Assembly: GCA_022266195.1 (NCBI GenBank)
Contig: WHVY01000001.1
Coordinates: 15,376,001 to 15,440,000, forward strand
From: Tetranychus cinnabarinus
Taxonomy: Eukaryota; Arthropoda; Arachnida; Trombidiformes; Tetranychidae
Direction of reading: 5' to 3'
Length of the DNA stretch: 64,000 bases
The stretch's first letter is position 1; the number at the start of each line of letters is the position of its first letter. The notes beneath the pieces are model-generated. The model made no database searches, was not told where the DNA came from, and worked only from the letters and a program-made list of their open reading frames with translations. Positions 39,267 through 49,589 of this stretch are shown in pieces. Both the position numbers and the translations under genes were made by a program.

Positions 39267-39794
39267 GGGCCATCAATAATTCCGCGTGAAAATTATGTTG
39301 CTTAGGGACCATTCTTTTGAGTTTACATTAAATTGGTCATCAGACCATTAAGGGCTAACTATCGGAAGGACATGGGGTCAGTACGAATTTTATATGGAAA
39401 ATCAGGCCATTTTTTAAGTTTCCGTCTTTGGGCGACAAAATCGTATTTATTGACCATAACTTTCGCTTCGAAAGAATTTTTCTAGGTTTGAATTCAAAAA
39501 GAAGTCCCTGTAAGCCTATCAAAACGAGCTGAAAAAGTTTTCTGACAAATTTCCAACGCATCTTGGCCAAACAGGCCATTTTTGCAAATTTCAACTCTTG
39601 ATTCAAAGCGGGTAATTACTGTATTTTTCGTGTGCTTTTTTTGACCTTTTCATGGAATATCTCAGTAGCCCTAGTAAGAATTTTAATAAAACTTCGTACT
39701 ATCACCCTTCAGTGTTGCAGCTATCAAAAAATCATATTTATGGCCAGCAGTGACCTGAACAACATTAATTTTCACGCGGAATTATTGATGGCCC
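39267..39794. mobile_element. TA-flanked MITE, 528 bp
   Basis: Both ends carry the inverted sequence GGGCCATCAATAATTCCGCG, continuing as TGAAAATTA and ATGTTG, about 35-40 bases with one indel. The element is flanked by TA dinucleotides at 39265-39266 and 39795-39796, as expected for Tc1/mariner target-site duplication. No transposase frame is present inside; short frames on both strands lack DDE motifs. It is a non-autonomous element. Confidence 0.85.
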
Positions 39795-40014
39795 TAATAC
39801 AGATATGTCATTCATACTTCTTACAGAAAAAATTAACTGTTAAGGAAAACAATGAGGAACTTGATCAAATCATTGGCGATAAAAGCCACAGCTCCGACTT
39901 CGTCTATCGATCTTAGCAAAAAGCATTAATTAACTGAATACTCATATATTCTTACTAAAATGAGTTATAAACATGCAACAAACAGTAACCAATCTGAAAA
40001 AGTCAGCTCTCTCA

Positions 40015-40100
40015 GAAATTGACCCGCAAATGTCAGGTCTTTAGAGGTCAAGTAACTGAATGACCTTGAATGTCCTTGAAACTCTGGATTTATGATTCTG
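40015..40100 (+). repeat. Dispersed repeat with AGGTCA half-sites
   Basis: It contains AGGTCA at 40045-40050 and the reverse motif TGACCT at 40061-40066. The block from AGGTCAAGTAACTGAATG to CTTGAAACTCTGG aligns with 60897-60938 (AGGTCAAATAAACGAATG to CTGAAACTTTGC), so the two are diverged copies of one repeat. Confidence 0.55.
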
Positions 40101-40886
40101 CAATTTTGGGAATTCTACTGATCAAATAGTCAAAATCTGACTTCTGGTCTCAAGTTAAAGTATTATAAAAAACCAATATAAACATCTATTTACTTTAAAA
40201 AAATCATGAATTATTGTTATGCTCATTAATACCGAAAGTTTTGTGAAAAAACACATTAGACTAAAACTTTTAACCGTTAAACTCTAATCAGTTTTGTCAT
40301 CAAACTTTGCATTCGTCAGTATTAGAATGGTAAAGAATCAATTTTAAACTAAATGAAAGCGAGAGAAAAAGAAATGAGAAAATTGATTTTTCATTTGAAA
40401 TCGATCAAAATAAATGTTAAATGGTACAATAAAAAAAGATTAAAAATGCGTATTTTCTGTAATTAGATTTGCATAAAAAATTATCTTTTGTTGCTACAAA
40501 AGACCATTATATTGTTTCAATTGTACTGCAAATTGTTGGCAAAACATGATTGTTGATTACATGAGAGTTGAAGGAAAAAGAAGAAGCAAAACTATCAATA
40601 AAATGTTTAAAGTTTAATCCATCTTATTAAGTTTCATTTCATTTTGAAACCATTTCTATACACAATACAATTTTCACTTCAACTTTTCTTCTTCGTCTTC
40701 TTGCTCGCTTTTCATCTCAACATCTTTGTTAGTTGCAACTAATATTATCGTACTTTAATCACTGATAATGCAATAAAGGATCAACTTTAATGTGATGAGG
40801 AGAGGGAAAGCAGTGAAACAAAACTGAAAACTGTAAACCTTGAAAGTGGGTGAAGATGGTTTAATTTATTTTAAGATCTTTTACAG
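40101..40886. other. AT-rich non-coding stretch
   Basis: Nothing recognisable was found beyond A/T runs. Confidence 0.4.
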
Positions 40887-41072
40887 ATGGAAAAGTATCT
40901 GATTTTTTTGTTCCTCTTCTTCATTTCAAATGTACAAAGAGTAACAACAAAAGTAGAAGAGCAGAGACGCAAAAAGTGGCGAGAAAAAAGTTCATCTCAA
41001 TTGAAAGATCAAGACTGTCAAGAGTTGGGTGTTTATGTGTTCAACATTTTACTTGATAAAAATTGCATTTAA
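40887..41072 (+). CDS. Possible small secreted protein, 61 aa
   Basis: An ATG-initiated frame begins MEKYLIFLFLFFISNVQRVT, a typical signal peptide (charged start, 13-residue hydrophobic core). A basic middle follows (RRKKWREKSS), then a C-terminal part with two cysteines (KDQDCQEL and LDKNCI). The DNA is less AT-rich than its flanks in the middle part. It could be a small secreted peptide, a first exon, or chance. No homology was recognised and no donor site is obvious. Confidence 0.25.
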   Translation: MEKYLIFLFLFFISNVQRVTTKVEEQRRKKWREKSSSQLKDQDCQELGVYVFNILLDKNCI

Positions 41073-42697
41073 CCAAGTTGAAGCTTATTGTACAATTTAA
41101 ACTTTATTTAATGTTAATTAGATGAAGTGCAAAGGATGAGTAAAAGGAAAATGTAAATGCAAGAAAGAAAACGATTTATTCCATTTCATTTCATTTCTTC
41201 TTTTTTTCTCTTCTCTTCCATTCTCGTCTCATTTTTGCATGATGATCATGATTCGAGCAATAAATGGTAAACAAGAAAGTAAAACAAGAGCCTCAAGAAT
41301 TCATGGAAATGACTGAAAGACCAACAAAATTGGAACAAAAAAAATTGACAACTTTTTCTCTTCTTTTCAATCATTCATCATTTTTGTCGAAAAAATTTCT
41401 TCATGTTTTCATGTTGACGAACAAAGGAAATTATGAAACGATTTTTGCATGGAATCGAGTGTTCAAACGGTCAGCGCAAATGTTTAGGAACAAGATGATG
41501 ACGAACTGAGAAATTGGGTGAAAATTTTCAACTTTGGGTTCCTTCATGTGAGCCAAAAAAGTCGAGTTGATTATTATTAGACAAAAGCTGAATCTTTAAA
41601 CTGATCGAGTATAATTGGTTAAACTGTTGGACAGTCGCCAGAAACTGGAAAAGTCTGGTTGCGAATCAGAAGATAAAGGCTTTTATAAATGGATACAGTG
41701 TAAGAGTTTCAATGGAAATGGTTTTGTAAATTATGGGTTGAGCTATTTACGATTGAATTTACGATTTGTGCGGCCTTAGTTTTTGGCCTCATTTAACTTG
41801 TGTGTAAACTTTATTCAAAACATTGATCCAATAATGAACCATGAAAGTCTTTCAACAAAAATTCATGAAAAGTTTGGGAAATTTTTTTCGCTTTTCATTT
41901 TTCTCTTGCATTTACAAGACAAAAGATGTTTTCAAATGTTATTTACATTCATTGGTTGATGAATTTATTCTGGCGAGTTAATTACACATGATTAGGGTAA
42001 CAGTAACGCATGTTAACTTATCATTTATGATGATTATGATGAGGATGAAGATGAAAGTGAGAGCTTAAGAAACTGTCAAAATTTTTGTTCGTTTGTTTGT
42101 TGTGTTTAAATGGCAATTTAACAAGTGTACAAGTGTATTAGTTTGTTACTTTTAAGTCAACCTTTTGCTTTACTTTTTTTTGGTGAATCAACTTTAAAAC
42201 CATTTCTTGAGAGTAAACAATTGATTCATTGTTTTCCTTTGATTCCTTGGCTTTTGTTTTTTTTTGCAAATGCACATGAAACTGTGATTAGTTGTGCTAA
42301 AACTTGGAGGGGAGTAACGGAATCATCACGGAATGTTATCATGCTAAAATCATATCAAACATTGGATAATGAGAGTTTATTTAGATTTTAAAAGAAACTT
42401 TTTTTTCTCAACTTTTTTTTCTTTTCACCACTTTCCAATTAGCTTGATGATACTATTATTGCTATTATTGTATCATAATAATTATCCTTGCTTTTCACTT
42501 CAACTATTGATTGATGGTTAAACTTTTCATCTTTACTTTATGATGATGGGTTGTCTTTCATTTTGTATTGTGAAAGTTTCCCGAGTCGATGTTTCGACTG
42601 AACATTTTTACTGAAGCCCATTGATCATGTTTCATTTGGTGCACAAAAGGCATTTGATTTGGGTTGAGTTGAAGTCTATTGAGAGGCTTCTACTTAC
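41073..42697. other. AT-rich non-coding stretch, probably start of a long intron
   Basis: Downstream (minus strand) of the first exon at 42698-42893. No second exon could be identified. Short open frames are low-complexity. Confidence 0.4.
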
Positions 42698-42893
42698 TGA
42701 CATATCCAGTTGTTTGGTGAAGGTGATGATGTTGGTTATTAGGGTTATTAGGGTTGTTGTTGTTGTTGTTGGGGTTCCCTCGGAATGCCGAGTCTGGTGG
42801 ATAACCTGGACTCATGCTTGATTCGGGTGAAGGAATTGCACCTTTTCTAGGCATCTCGTAGCTATATTGGGCATTGACAGTTTCGTTATTCAT
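42698..42893 (-). CDS. First coding exon of an unidentified gene (Pro/Asn/His-rich N-terminus)
   Basis: ATG at 42893 has a favourable context (ACC before ATG) and opens 65 codons plus one base, ending at a consensus donor GTAAGT. The peptide starts MNNETVNAQYSYEMPRKG, continues with IPSPESSMSPGYPPDS, and then has an Asn/Pro run and a His-rich end (NQHHHLHQTTGYV). Its codon use and GC content stand out from the surrounding AT-rich DNA. Such disordered, repeat-containing N-termini are common in transcription factors and membrane-associated regulators, but the family is not identifiable from this exon. The next exon must lie further down the minus strand and could be tens of kilobases away, which would make much of 9-42 kb intronic. 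Confidence 0.6.
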
Positions 42894-43535
42894 GGTCGCT
42901 TTTTAATCTCTATCTTTTCTCTCCTTTTATTTGTTTTCCTTCTTTGTAAGTTATTATTGTAAATCAACTTTGTCCATTTTAATCACAATTGTAAAACTGG
43001 ACACTTTAACCTGGTTTGCACAAAGGTGAAAAAGTTTTCGATTTATGTTGAAAATCTTGATTGATAAACCTTTAAACGGTTTAAATAAAGGTCACATTAA
43101 TGATTGTTGAATGCTGGGTTGAGCTAGAAACCGAAAGAGTTTACTGTTTACTCTGATGCTACACTTTTCAGTTTACATTACTGACTGATTGATGTTGGTA
43201 AACTTTTCAGCTACGAGGCAATATCAGAGTTCAGCATGCAATGTTGATATGAATTCATGGTGACACCTATGATTCGAAATTCGAAATGAGACACTATTTT
43301 TATTTCAGTCAGAGTTTTGGTTTTAACTTCAGATTGACATCAACTGCAATTAATTAGAAAATTATCTAAAAGATGATTTGTTAACTTGAAACTTTGTTAT
43401 TAGTTGATTATTGATCGAAAGCTTATGATGAGCATATTATGCTTGCCTGAAATCAGTGGATGGCAAACGAAATATCTTTGAAAATATTTTTATTGGTTAA
43501 TCATACATAGTTATTGAATTACATGTTGTTTTGGG
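42894..43535. other. Spacer between the unidentified gene and the receptor gene
   Basis: It holds the presumed promoter/5' UTR of the exon at 42698-42893 and the 3' flank of the receptor gene. No other feature was seen. Confidence 0.45.
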
Positions 43536-46503
43536 TTAAAAAAATGCTTTCAAATTGCAAATGAGAAGCATAAATACTGAAGCGAATTCCAAGCAGAACT
43601 GAAAATTTACAGAAATAATCAACATTTCAAATTGGAATCAAATAAGAGATTGAAAAGGTTCAACATTTTACTTACAGAAAGAACAAATGTCTTTGATATT
43701 TTCAAACCTCCATCGATAGCTATTCCATTGTGTGGACTTAAAACTCGGTCTAAAATTTCAAGAGCCTTGAGAAGAAATGAATTGAACTGAATGATTATTA
43801 CCTTGATAACATGAATCTAACAATTGTAAATAGTACATTTTCAGATGAAATTCATTGCTTTTTTCATCAATATCTTTAAATCTTAAATGTTAGTTAATGT
43901 CTTACCTTTAAAGATACAGACAAGTTAAACTTGTTATAGCGACAGCTCATGTGAAGTTGATGGTACAGATTATTCAACTAATAAGGTATGACTGGTAAAG
44001 AATGGAAATAAAATCTTTGTCTTTTCATGGCGTCTCACAGTCTAGACTTATTGTCACCAAATTTAACTTTTTTTAACTGAAATTTTATGGGCTTCAATTT
44101 GATATAAATTTTAGGTTAGTTTTAATTTGTTAGTCAATGAAAATGGTGCTTAGTTTAAGTGAACGTCGAAATCTCATAGTCTCTTTTGTAAGTGATCATC
44201 CAGAACTTAGTTTGTATGAATGCAGTAAGCGACTGAGTGACCATGGAATCAAATTAGGAGCTGTCTATCGAATCGGTCAAAGAGTTCGCAATAAAGAAAA
44301 TATAACAAATCATGTCAATTGTGGCCGAAAACCGACCAAAATGACGGCGCGCAAATTGACGCATTTCAAAAAAGTTGCCGAAGGCTGGAATGGTTCTCAG
44401 AGAGAATTGGCCTCAAAATTCAACATTTCCCTCATCTATTGTCAAGAATTATTGAAAAAATTTGGAATCAAAACCTGGAAACGGATTGATGCGCCTAAAT
44501 CAACACCTGGTCAACTCATCCGTCAAAGTGAACGATTGCAAGTGATGGCTAACCAATTAGTGCCAGTGAATGGACAAATCGATCTCATAGAGGACGATGA
44601 ATCTTACTTTCCTCTTTCAGGGAAATTGAATAAATATTATTTATCGAGTTCACCTCAAAATGTATCACCGGAAACCAGGTTCAGCCCGAGGTCAAAGTTT
44701 GAAAAAAGGCTGTGCGTTTGGATAGCAATATCCAAAAAAGGACATTCGGAACCATTTTTTCTACCTGCAAATTGTGCAATCAATTCACTGATATACCGAA
44801 CTGAATGTATTGAGAAAAAATTGGTCCCCTTTATCAATGAAAACTACCGAAATTGGCGATATTTGTTTTGGCCAGATGGCGCTTCAAGTCATTACGCAAG
44901 AGAAACTATTGAGACTCTCGAAAAAAATGGCATAGATTACGTCAAAAAAGACCAAAACCCACCTAATGTGCCTCAATTAAGGTCAATTGAAAGGTTTTGG
45001 GCACATTTGAAACAAAAAGTTTACTCAAACAATTGGTGTGCAAAGGATTTCGATTGCCTAAAACGTAGGATCAAATCCAAGCTAAATGAGTTTGATTCCG
45101 ATTATTTTATCAGGTTATTTGATCATGAAAAGGAAAAAATCAGCCATGCAGCTGAGAATGGACCCCTTTCAGTAATTAGAATGAATAAAGTGAAAAATTC
45201 TAACAAATAAGCTCAAAAATCGACAAAATCATTTTATTTCCATTCTTTACCAGTCATACCTTAGTCGAGAAAAACTCATAAAATTTATCATCAAGAGAAC
45301 TACTTTTTTCAATAGACTCTCATGGACTTTCATAGATTCGAAGTTATATGATAAAAAGTATCTCGGGCTTCGCCCTCGATAGTAAATCATGCTACTTCTC
45401 GTTGCAGTTAGTTAAATACAACATGTAATACTTACTTGACTTAAAAAAGTAGCGGCAGCATAAGAAAGACAAACGATGACGCAAATAGAAGCTGAACCAA
45501 GTAAAATCATGAGCATTCGAAAAGCTGGTGAATAGGATTTGACTATAATTGAAATGAAAAGGAAAAGATTGGTCGTCATCGAAAACATGGTTATACCGAT
45601 GAAGCCCAAATTTCGAGCTCTTTTGGTTTGGTAGTCGTACTCGTTGAGACAAGAGATGATCAATGATAAAATTTTTGATTGAACTCGTTTATTGTGATTG
45701 TTTCTCAAATGTTTAACCCAAAGTTTCATTGATTGAGCTCGATAAAGATAAAAGGTTATATACAGAGCTAAATAGCCAGCTACAGAGTTGACCGAGCTGG
45801 CTAGACTGGCAAAGGTTATTGAAGAAGCTGGAACCCAGAGAAGGCAGCAAACTCGGTAAACATTGTCAGTAAAAAAATTTGTATTGTTTAAATAAATTAA
45901 AACGACACAAACATAACCTGAAAAGGTAGCTACAAGAGTTAAATGATAAGCCAAGATGGATATTAAAGTTACAGTTTTATAAAAGGGTTCAATTAAAGTT
46001 GGAAAGAGTTTCAAGTGACACTGTTTCAAATTGTTGTTGATTAAACAATGATAAATGGTGAAATTGTAACGAAAAACATTTCGTCTTTCGATGACTAAAA
46101 AATACTCTCGTATAAGAAGGCATGAAATAATGGCAAACAAGACAATTATGAATATCACTGTAAGTGGCTTTTCACTGTGATAGTGTATATTGGCCAGGTA
46201 AAGGGAAATGGTTTCATTGGGAAAGAAGATAAACATGAAAACTCGACCGATTGAAGATAGGATGGAAAGTCGAATAAGTAAATATATTGGGTCAACTTTA
46301 GAGTGGACATGAGTTCGGTACTTTTGATTGCAATATTTAAAGCCATACTTTGATGCTTTTAGTGCAATTGTTAGACTTTCAAATTGTTTCAATGATTCTG
46401 AAGCTTCTGTGAAGGGTTCGCTTTTGGAGTAACTGGTAAAGAGTAAAATTTTACTCATCAGTTGATGAAATGTTGCTTTTAACCGAGTCAAATATTTGAA
46501 CAT
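43536..46503 (-). CDS. Gustatory-type seven-transmembrane chemoreceptor, 430 aa
   Basis: Arthropod gustatory receptors are ligand-gated, inverted seven-helix proteins in chemosensory dendrites. Four exons join in phase 0: 45436-46503 (356 codons), 43906-43977 (24), 43676-43765 (30) and 43536-43598 (20 plus stop). Exon 1 encodes about six hydrophobic helices: near residues 73-95 (LLIRLSILSSIGRVFMFIFF), 115-138, 175-205, 220-255, 300-325 and 330-352. Exons 2-4 give the cytoplasmic linker (NLYHQLHMSCRY, then ALEILDRVLSPHNGIAIDGG) and the last helix (KTFVLSFCLEFASVFMLLIC). Large first exon, tiny terminal exons with phase-0 introns, length and helix layout fit divergent chelicerate gustatory receptors. 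The TYhhhhhQF signature is not obvious. Intron 1 (1458 bp, about 180 without its insertion) contains a transposon at 43984-45261 that ends four bases before the acceptor AG. Ligand unknown. Confidence 0.75.
43984..45261 (+). mobile_element. Intact DD37E Tc1/mariner transposon, 1278 bp
   Basis: The element has perfect 31 bp terminal inverted repeats (both start AGGTATGACTGGTAAAGAAT) and is flanked by TA at 43982-43983 and 45262-45263. It carries one uninterrupted transposase gene in plus orientation, antisense to the host receptor gene. Identical TIRs and an intact frame point to recent insertion. Confidence 0.95.
44137..45210 (+). CDS. Tc1/mariner-superfamily transposase (DD37E), 357 aa
   Basis: The enzyme cuts and pastes the element at TA sites in the nucleus. 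Residues 1-125 form the DNA-binding part with two helix-turn-helix units (LSLYECSKRLSDHGIKLGAV and SQRELASKFNISLIYCQELL), joined by a GRKP linker. The catalytic RNase H-fold domain has D154 (IEDDESYF), D247 (LFWPDGASSHYA) and E285 (LRSIERFWAHLK), with 37 residues between the last two. The frame is intact from ATG to TAA and of usual length for the superfamily (about 340-360 aa). A decayed relative lies at 18798-18950. It is likely functional in principle; activity cannot be judged from sequence alone. Confidence 0.95.
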   Translation: MKMVLSLSERRNLIVSFVSDHPELSLYECSKRLSDHGIKLGAVYRIGQRVRNKENITNHVNCGRKPTKMTARKLTHFKKVAEGWNGSQRELASKFNISLIYCQELLKKFGIKTWKRIDAPKSTPGQLIRQSERLQVMANQLVPVNGQIDLIEDDESYFPLSGKLNKYYLSSSPQNVSPETRFSPRSKFEKRLCVWIAISKKGHSEPFFLPANCAINSLIYRTECIEKKLVPFINENYRNWRYLFWPDGASSHYARETIETLEKNGIDYVKKDQNPPNVPQLRSIERFWAHLKQKVYSNNWCAKDFDCLKRRIKSKLNEFDSDYFIRLFDHEKEKISHAAENGPLSVIRMNKVKNSNK

Positions 46504-46910
46504 TTTTGGGCAAATGTTAGTTAACCAGCAAAGATTACTTGAAATTCAAAATGTCACTTCACTTTGGCAAATTAATTTGATTGCTGTTGTATTTCACTTT
46601 TTACAGTCACGCAAATCGGGTTGTAAACATTTTCATCATCTTGTGCGCATAATGATGTAGCTTCATCAATTTATAACAATCATTACTTGATATAAAAACG
46701 TAATTTACTCAGCGGACAAGACATTTGCAGAAAAAGCAGGTAAAACTAAAAAATGAATTTTAAATACAAACAGTGACAGCATTTCTCACAAGTGAACTTT
46801 AGAAATTGTAAATCGATAATTGGTTATTAATGACTTTTTCACCGGAAATTTTTCCATTTTTCAAGAAAGTTCATGTGAAGGGAGTATCAAAATGTCCCTA
46901 GAAATAGTAT

Positions 46911-47202
46911 TTACCTTACTAATGCAATTCTCATATCGTCTGACTGAGATCGATGCAACTGTCTCGTTAATTGTCTACGCGTAAGCTAAAACTATCAAAA
47001 TTTTACCTTCTTATAAGGTAAAATAAATTACCCAGTCTAGAACAGAAACTACCGGGTCGATTATCGCATTGAATTTGATATTTCTAAGGGTATGGTGCAT
47101 TGCAGCCAGAAGTTCGGTTGGGATTGGCCCACTTTTGAAATCTAGAAGACTTTTATTAGTTGAGATTGTTGCATTCCGATAGAGCAACCTTAAACCAATC
47201 AT
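46911..47202 (-). CDS. Small two-exon gene, 81 aa, function unknown
   Basis: Exon 1 (47032-47202) starts at ATG and encodes MIGLRLLYRNATIS, SGPIPTELLAAMHHTLRNIK and DPVVSVLDW, ending at donor GTAATT. Exon 2 (46911-46985) follows a 46 bp intron with a TTTTAG acceptor and encodes LTRRQLTRQLHRSQSDDMRI, ending ALVR and TAA. Both exons are less AT-rich than the flanks, and the 46 bp intron fits the compact-intron style of this genome. The N-terminus has basic and Ser/Thr residues without acids, so mitochondrial import is possible, but this is speculation. It lies 407 bp upstream of the receptor start, same strand. The frame is also open upstream of the ATG, so a further 5' exon is possible. No family recognised. 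Confidence 0.45.
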
Positions 47203-47700
47203 TTGATTATCATGAATAAAACTTAAATTATAGGATTTTCAGATGATAATTGATTTGAAACTTCCTTGACAAAACATCTACTGATAAAAAGAAGAAACAG
47301 AGAATTTTAAAACCAAAGAATGATGAGTTGGAAGTCTAAAAATTGAAAACGAGTTTCACCTTGAAGTCTAAAAATAATTGTCATTTTATCGATTTTTGAT
47401 GATTGATTAGCATCTTGATACTAATCGATGTAATGTAAAGAGACTAGATTATCTGACACTTTATTGTACAATGGAGGTTTCACTCAAGTTGTACAAATTT
47501 TAATGGGCGAAATCTAACGGAAGAAATTTATGGACTGAATTTTGAGACTATTCCTCGCCTTTTGACATTTATAATTGATTGAAGATGGGCAAAAATCTTT
47601 TTTAGTGTAATTTTGGAAGTATTTTGTTGAATACTTCCATATTTGAAAGTCGATTTACTTTATCGTAAAATTTTTAATCTTCACAAATTTGTCAAAACAT
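47203..47700. other. AT-rich spacer, no gene seen
   Basis: It holds the upstream flank of the small two-exon gene. No supported feature was found. Confidence 0.4.
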
Positions 47701-48010
47701 TAGCTCAGTAGATAGCGACCATAAAAAAATACAACATAGGCGTGGCCCAGTGGGTTGCGACCTTCATACGTTGTAATCTGCATTTCAGGGTTAGCGTTCA
47801 AATCTCGCCAAGTCCTGTGGTTTGGGCGAGTGCAGCAGAGTTCGCAAGTGGTACTTAAAGGTCGTCTTTCAAGTCAATTCTTTTTCCGATCGTCTGTGGA
47901 TTCAAACTCTCCGTCGCATACACAATTTTCTAATGACATTTGTGGTCATTTTTTTCGAGAGTGTCACTCACGATTGATTCCAGTCTGTGGAGACTTATGA
48001 TTTTTCTCGG
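47701..48010 (+). repeat. tRNA-like SINE with GC-richer body
   Basis: TGGCCCAGTGG (47743-47753) is a perfect match to the box A consensus, and CGTTCAAATCT (47795-47805) resembles box B at the right distance. A second box-A-like stretch, TAGCTCAGTAG, lies at 47701. About 190 bases of GC-richer, non-AT DNA follow. The acceptor and T stems do not pair well, so a working tRNA is unlikely; a tRNA-derived SINE fits best. The open frame across it (47755-47997) is probably not a gene. Confidence 0.45.
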
Positions 48011-48209
48011 AGTAATCTCGAGAAGTTGAAACATGATCGACTTTTTTTGTCAGAATTTTGGAGATGAGGTGAGTAATAAATGATTGTGTAAAAATCGTCA
48101 TCGTCCCTGTGAAAATAAACGAAATTAGCAATTTTGAAATGAAACATAAAGTAAAATCAACTCACATTTCAACTTGAAGCGTTGTAATTGTATTTTTTGA
48201 AAAATTTGA

Positions 48210-49548
48210 TTAAATTGAAATCAGGTTTTTCTCGAACTTGATCCATGAAATTAACCAATTCCAATTCTTCGAAAAACCATCATCTTGCATGCGCATGCAA
48301 ATTTCTGAAAGGAAATCTGTCCGTAAATTTTCAAAGTCTTCTTCGAGCAATTTTTTAGGCTGTTCTTGATGGGCTGTCAATGGGTTTTCTCTGGCAACTC
48401 GGGCTTGATAGTCACACCTTTGTCTATGACCATTCAGTGTTGATCGCATAGCCAAAACGTCACCACAGCTGTTACAATGGTAAAAACATCCCTTTTTTGC
48501 ATAGTTTGTCTAATTAGAGTGTTCGTGTTGTGTGGATTTCTTGATTGAGGGCGATTTTGACAATCCAAACAAAACTCGGCAGTAGAATAGCTTTTGTAAG
48601 GCTCACGTGATAAACGCAAATACTCTCTCTTCACAGCAGCCTTCGGCTTCTCTGGTGTTATTTTCAATGCATAATAATTAACGCCATAGTGGTGCGTTTT
48701 TCAGCCATGCATTGTTCATTTCCAACCATTAAAGATCTGCACGTTGATGCGAGGAACCAGGTGTTTCTTCATTAGCATTGTTAGACTCAATGGATTGAAG
48801 ATTGTCATGAACTTGGTATATTTTGGTTTGCTCACTGAGTACCTGAGTTGTTGAAGATGACTGTTGAGTTCCAAGTGTTGAAAATTGTGGTGCTGAGGTA
48901 GATCGTTGAAACGTGTCCGTTGCGGCTTGAGTGACTGCTGCAGGTTGAGTTAAGACTGGGGTGGGTTCAGCTGAGGAGGCTGTTGGTCGTTTTTTGCTAG
49001 TGCTCGAGATGGTCAAGATGAAGCGGAAGGAGGTTGTCGAGTTGAAGCTGTTGGTGGTTGTTGAGGTGGGACTGTTGATGGTTTTTCCATTTTTTTCAAA
49101 AACTTCTGCACCAAGCTCGAGCTAGCAATAACTTCACCATCAAACATTAGCTTTTTTATTTTTACAAATTCAGGGTCTTTATCTGAACCATTTTTTCTCT
49201 GATATTTTGTTTTCAAATATATCATTTGATTTTTCTTTCCTGGTAAAAATAGAAAAAATCATGATATAAGAATATTAGAAAAGCTCTTCTTTAGCTTAAA
49301 AAATAAAAGAAATACCACTTACCTTTAGCTAGAAAATAGTGAAGCCAGAATTCGTCACCACTTCCATTTTTTGGTGGCCAAACGTCGCTGCGAACGCGTA
49401 TCAGTGAGAATTCCTCCGGTTCATCCAATTGTTCAGTGATGTTTGTGAAAGCTGTAACTGAATATCGGCAGACATCTTTCAGCATCAATTCAGGACCTCC
49501 TTGAGTCCTACAATATAAGATAAAAACTTCATCTTTGTCCTGAGACAT
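48210..49548 (-). pseudogene. Broken zinc-finger protein gene
   Basis: Exon A (49323-49548, ATG to donor GTAAGT) encodes MSQDKDEVFILYCRTQGGPE, ending HYFLAKG. Exon B starts after CCAG at 49239 in matching phase and encodes KKNQMIYLKTKYQRKNGSD and a Pro/Gln/Ser-rich stretch. That frame stops at 49013. Coding continues in a second frame (STSKKRPTASSAEPTPVLTQ to 48729), then a third (REPYKSYSTAEFCLDCQNRP to about 48500), then a fourth segment with a C2HC-type finger, HCNSCGDVLAMRS then HRQRC, ending near 48210. At least three frame changes or stops without splice signals mark it as disabled, though some could be unrecognised introns. The original protein would have been nuclear and DNA- or RNA-binding; exact family unknown. 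Confidence 0.55.
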
Positions 49549-49589
49549 TTTAACAATTAGACAAATTAAATTTAACCACTTTAATGTCA

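Noticed and set aside
47755..47997. Plus-strand 81-codon frame
   Set aside because: It overlaps the tRNA-like SINE and carries no recognisable domain.
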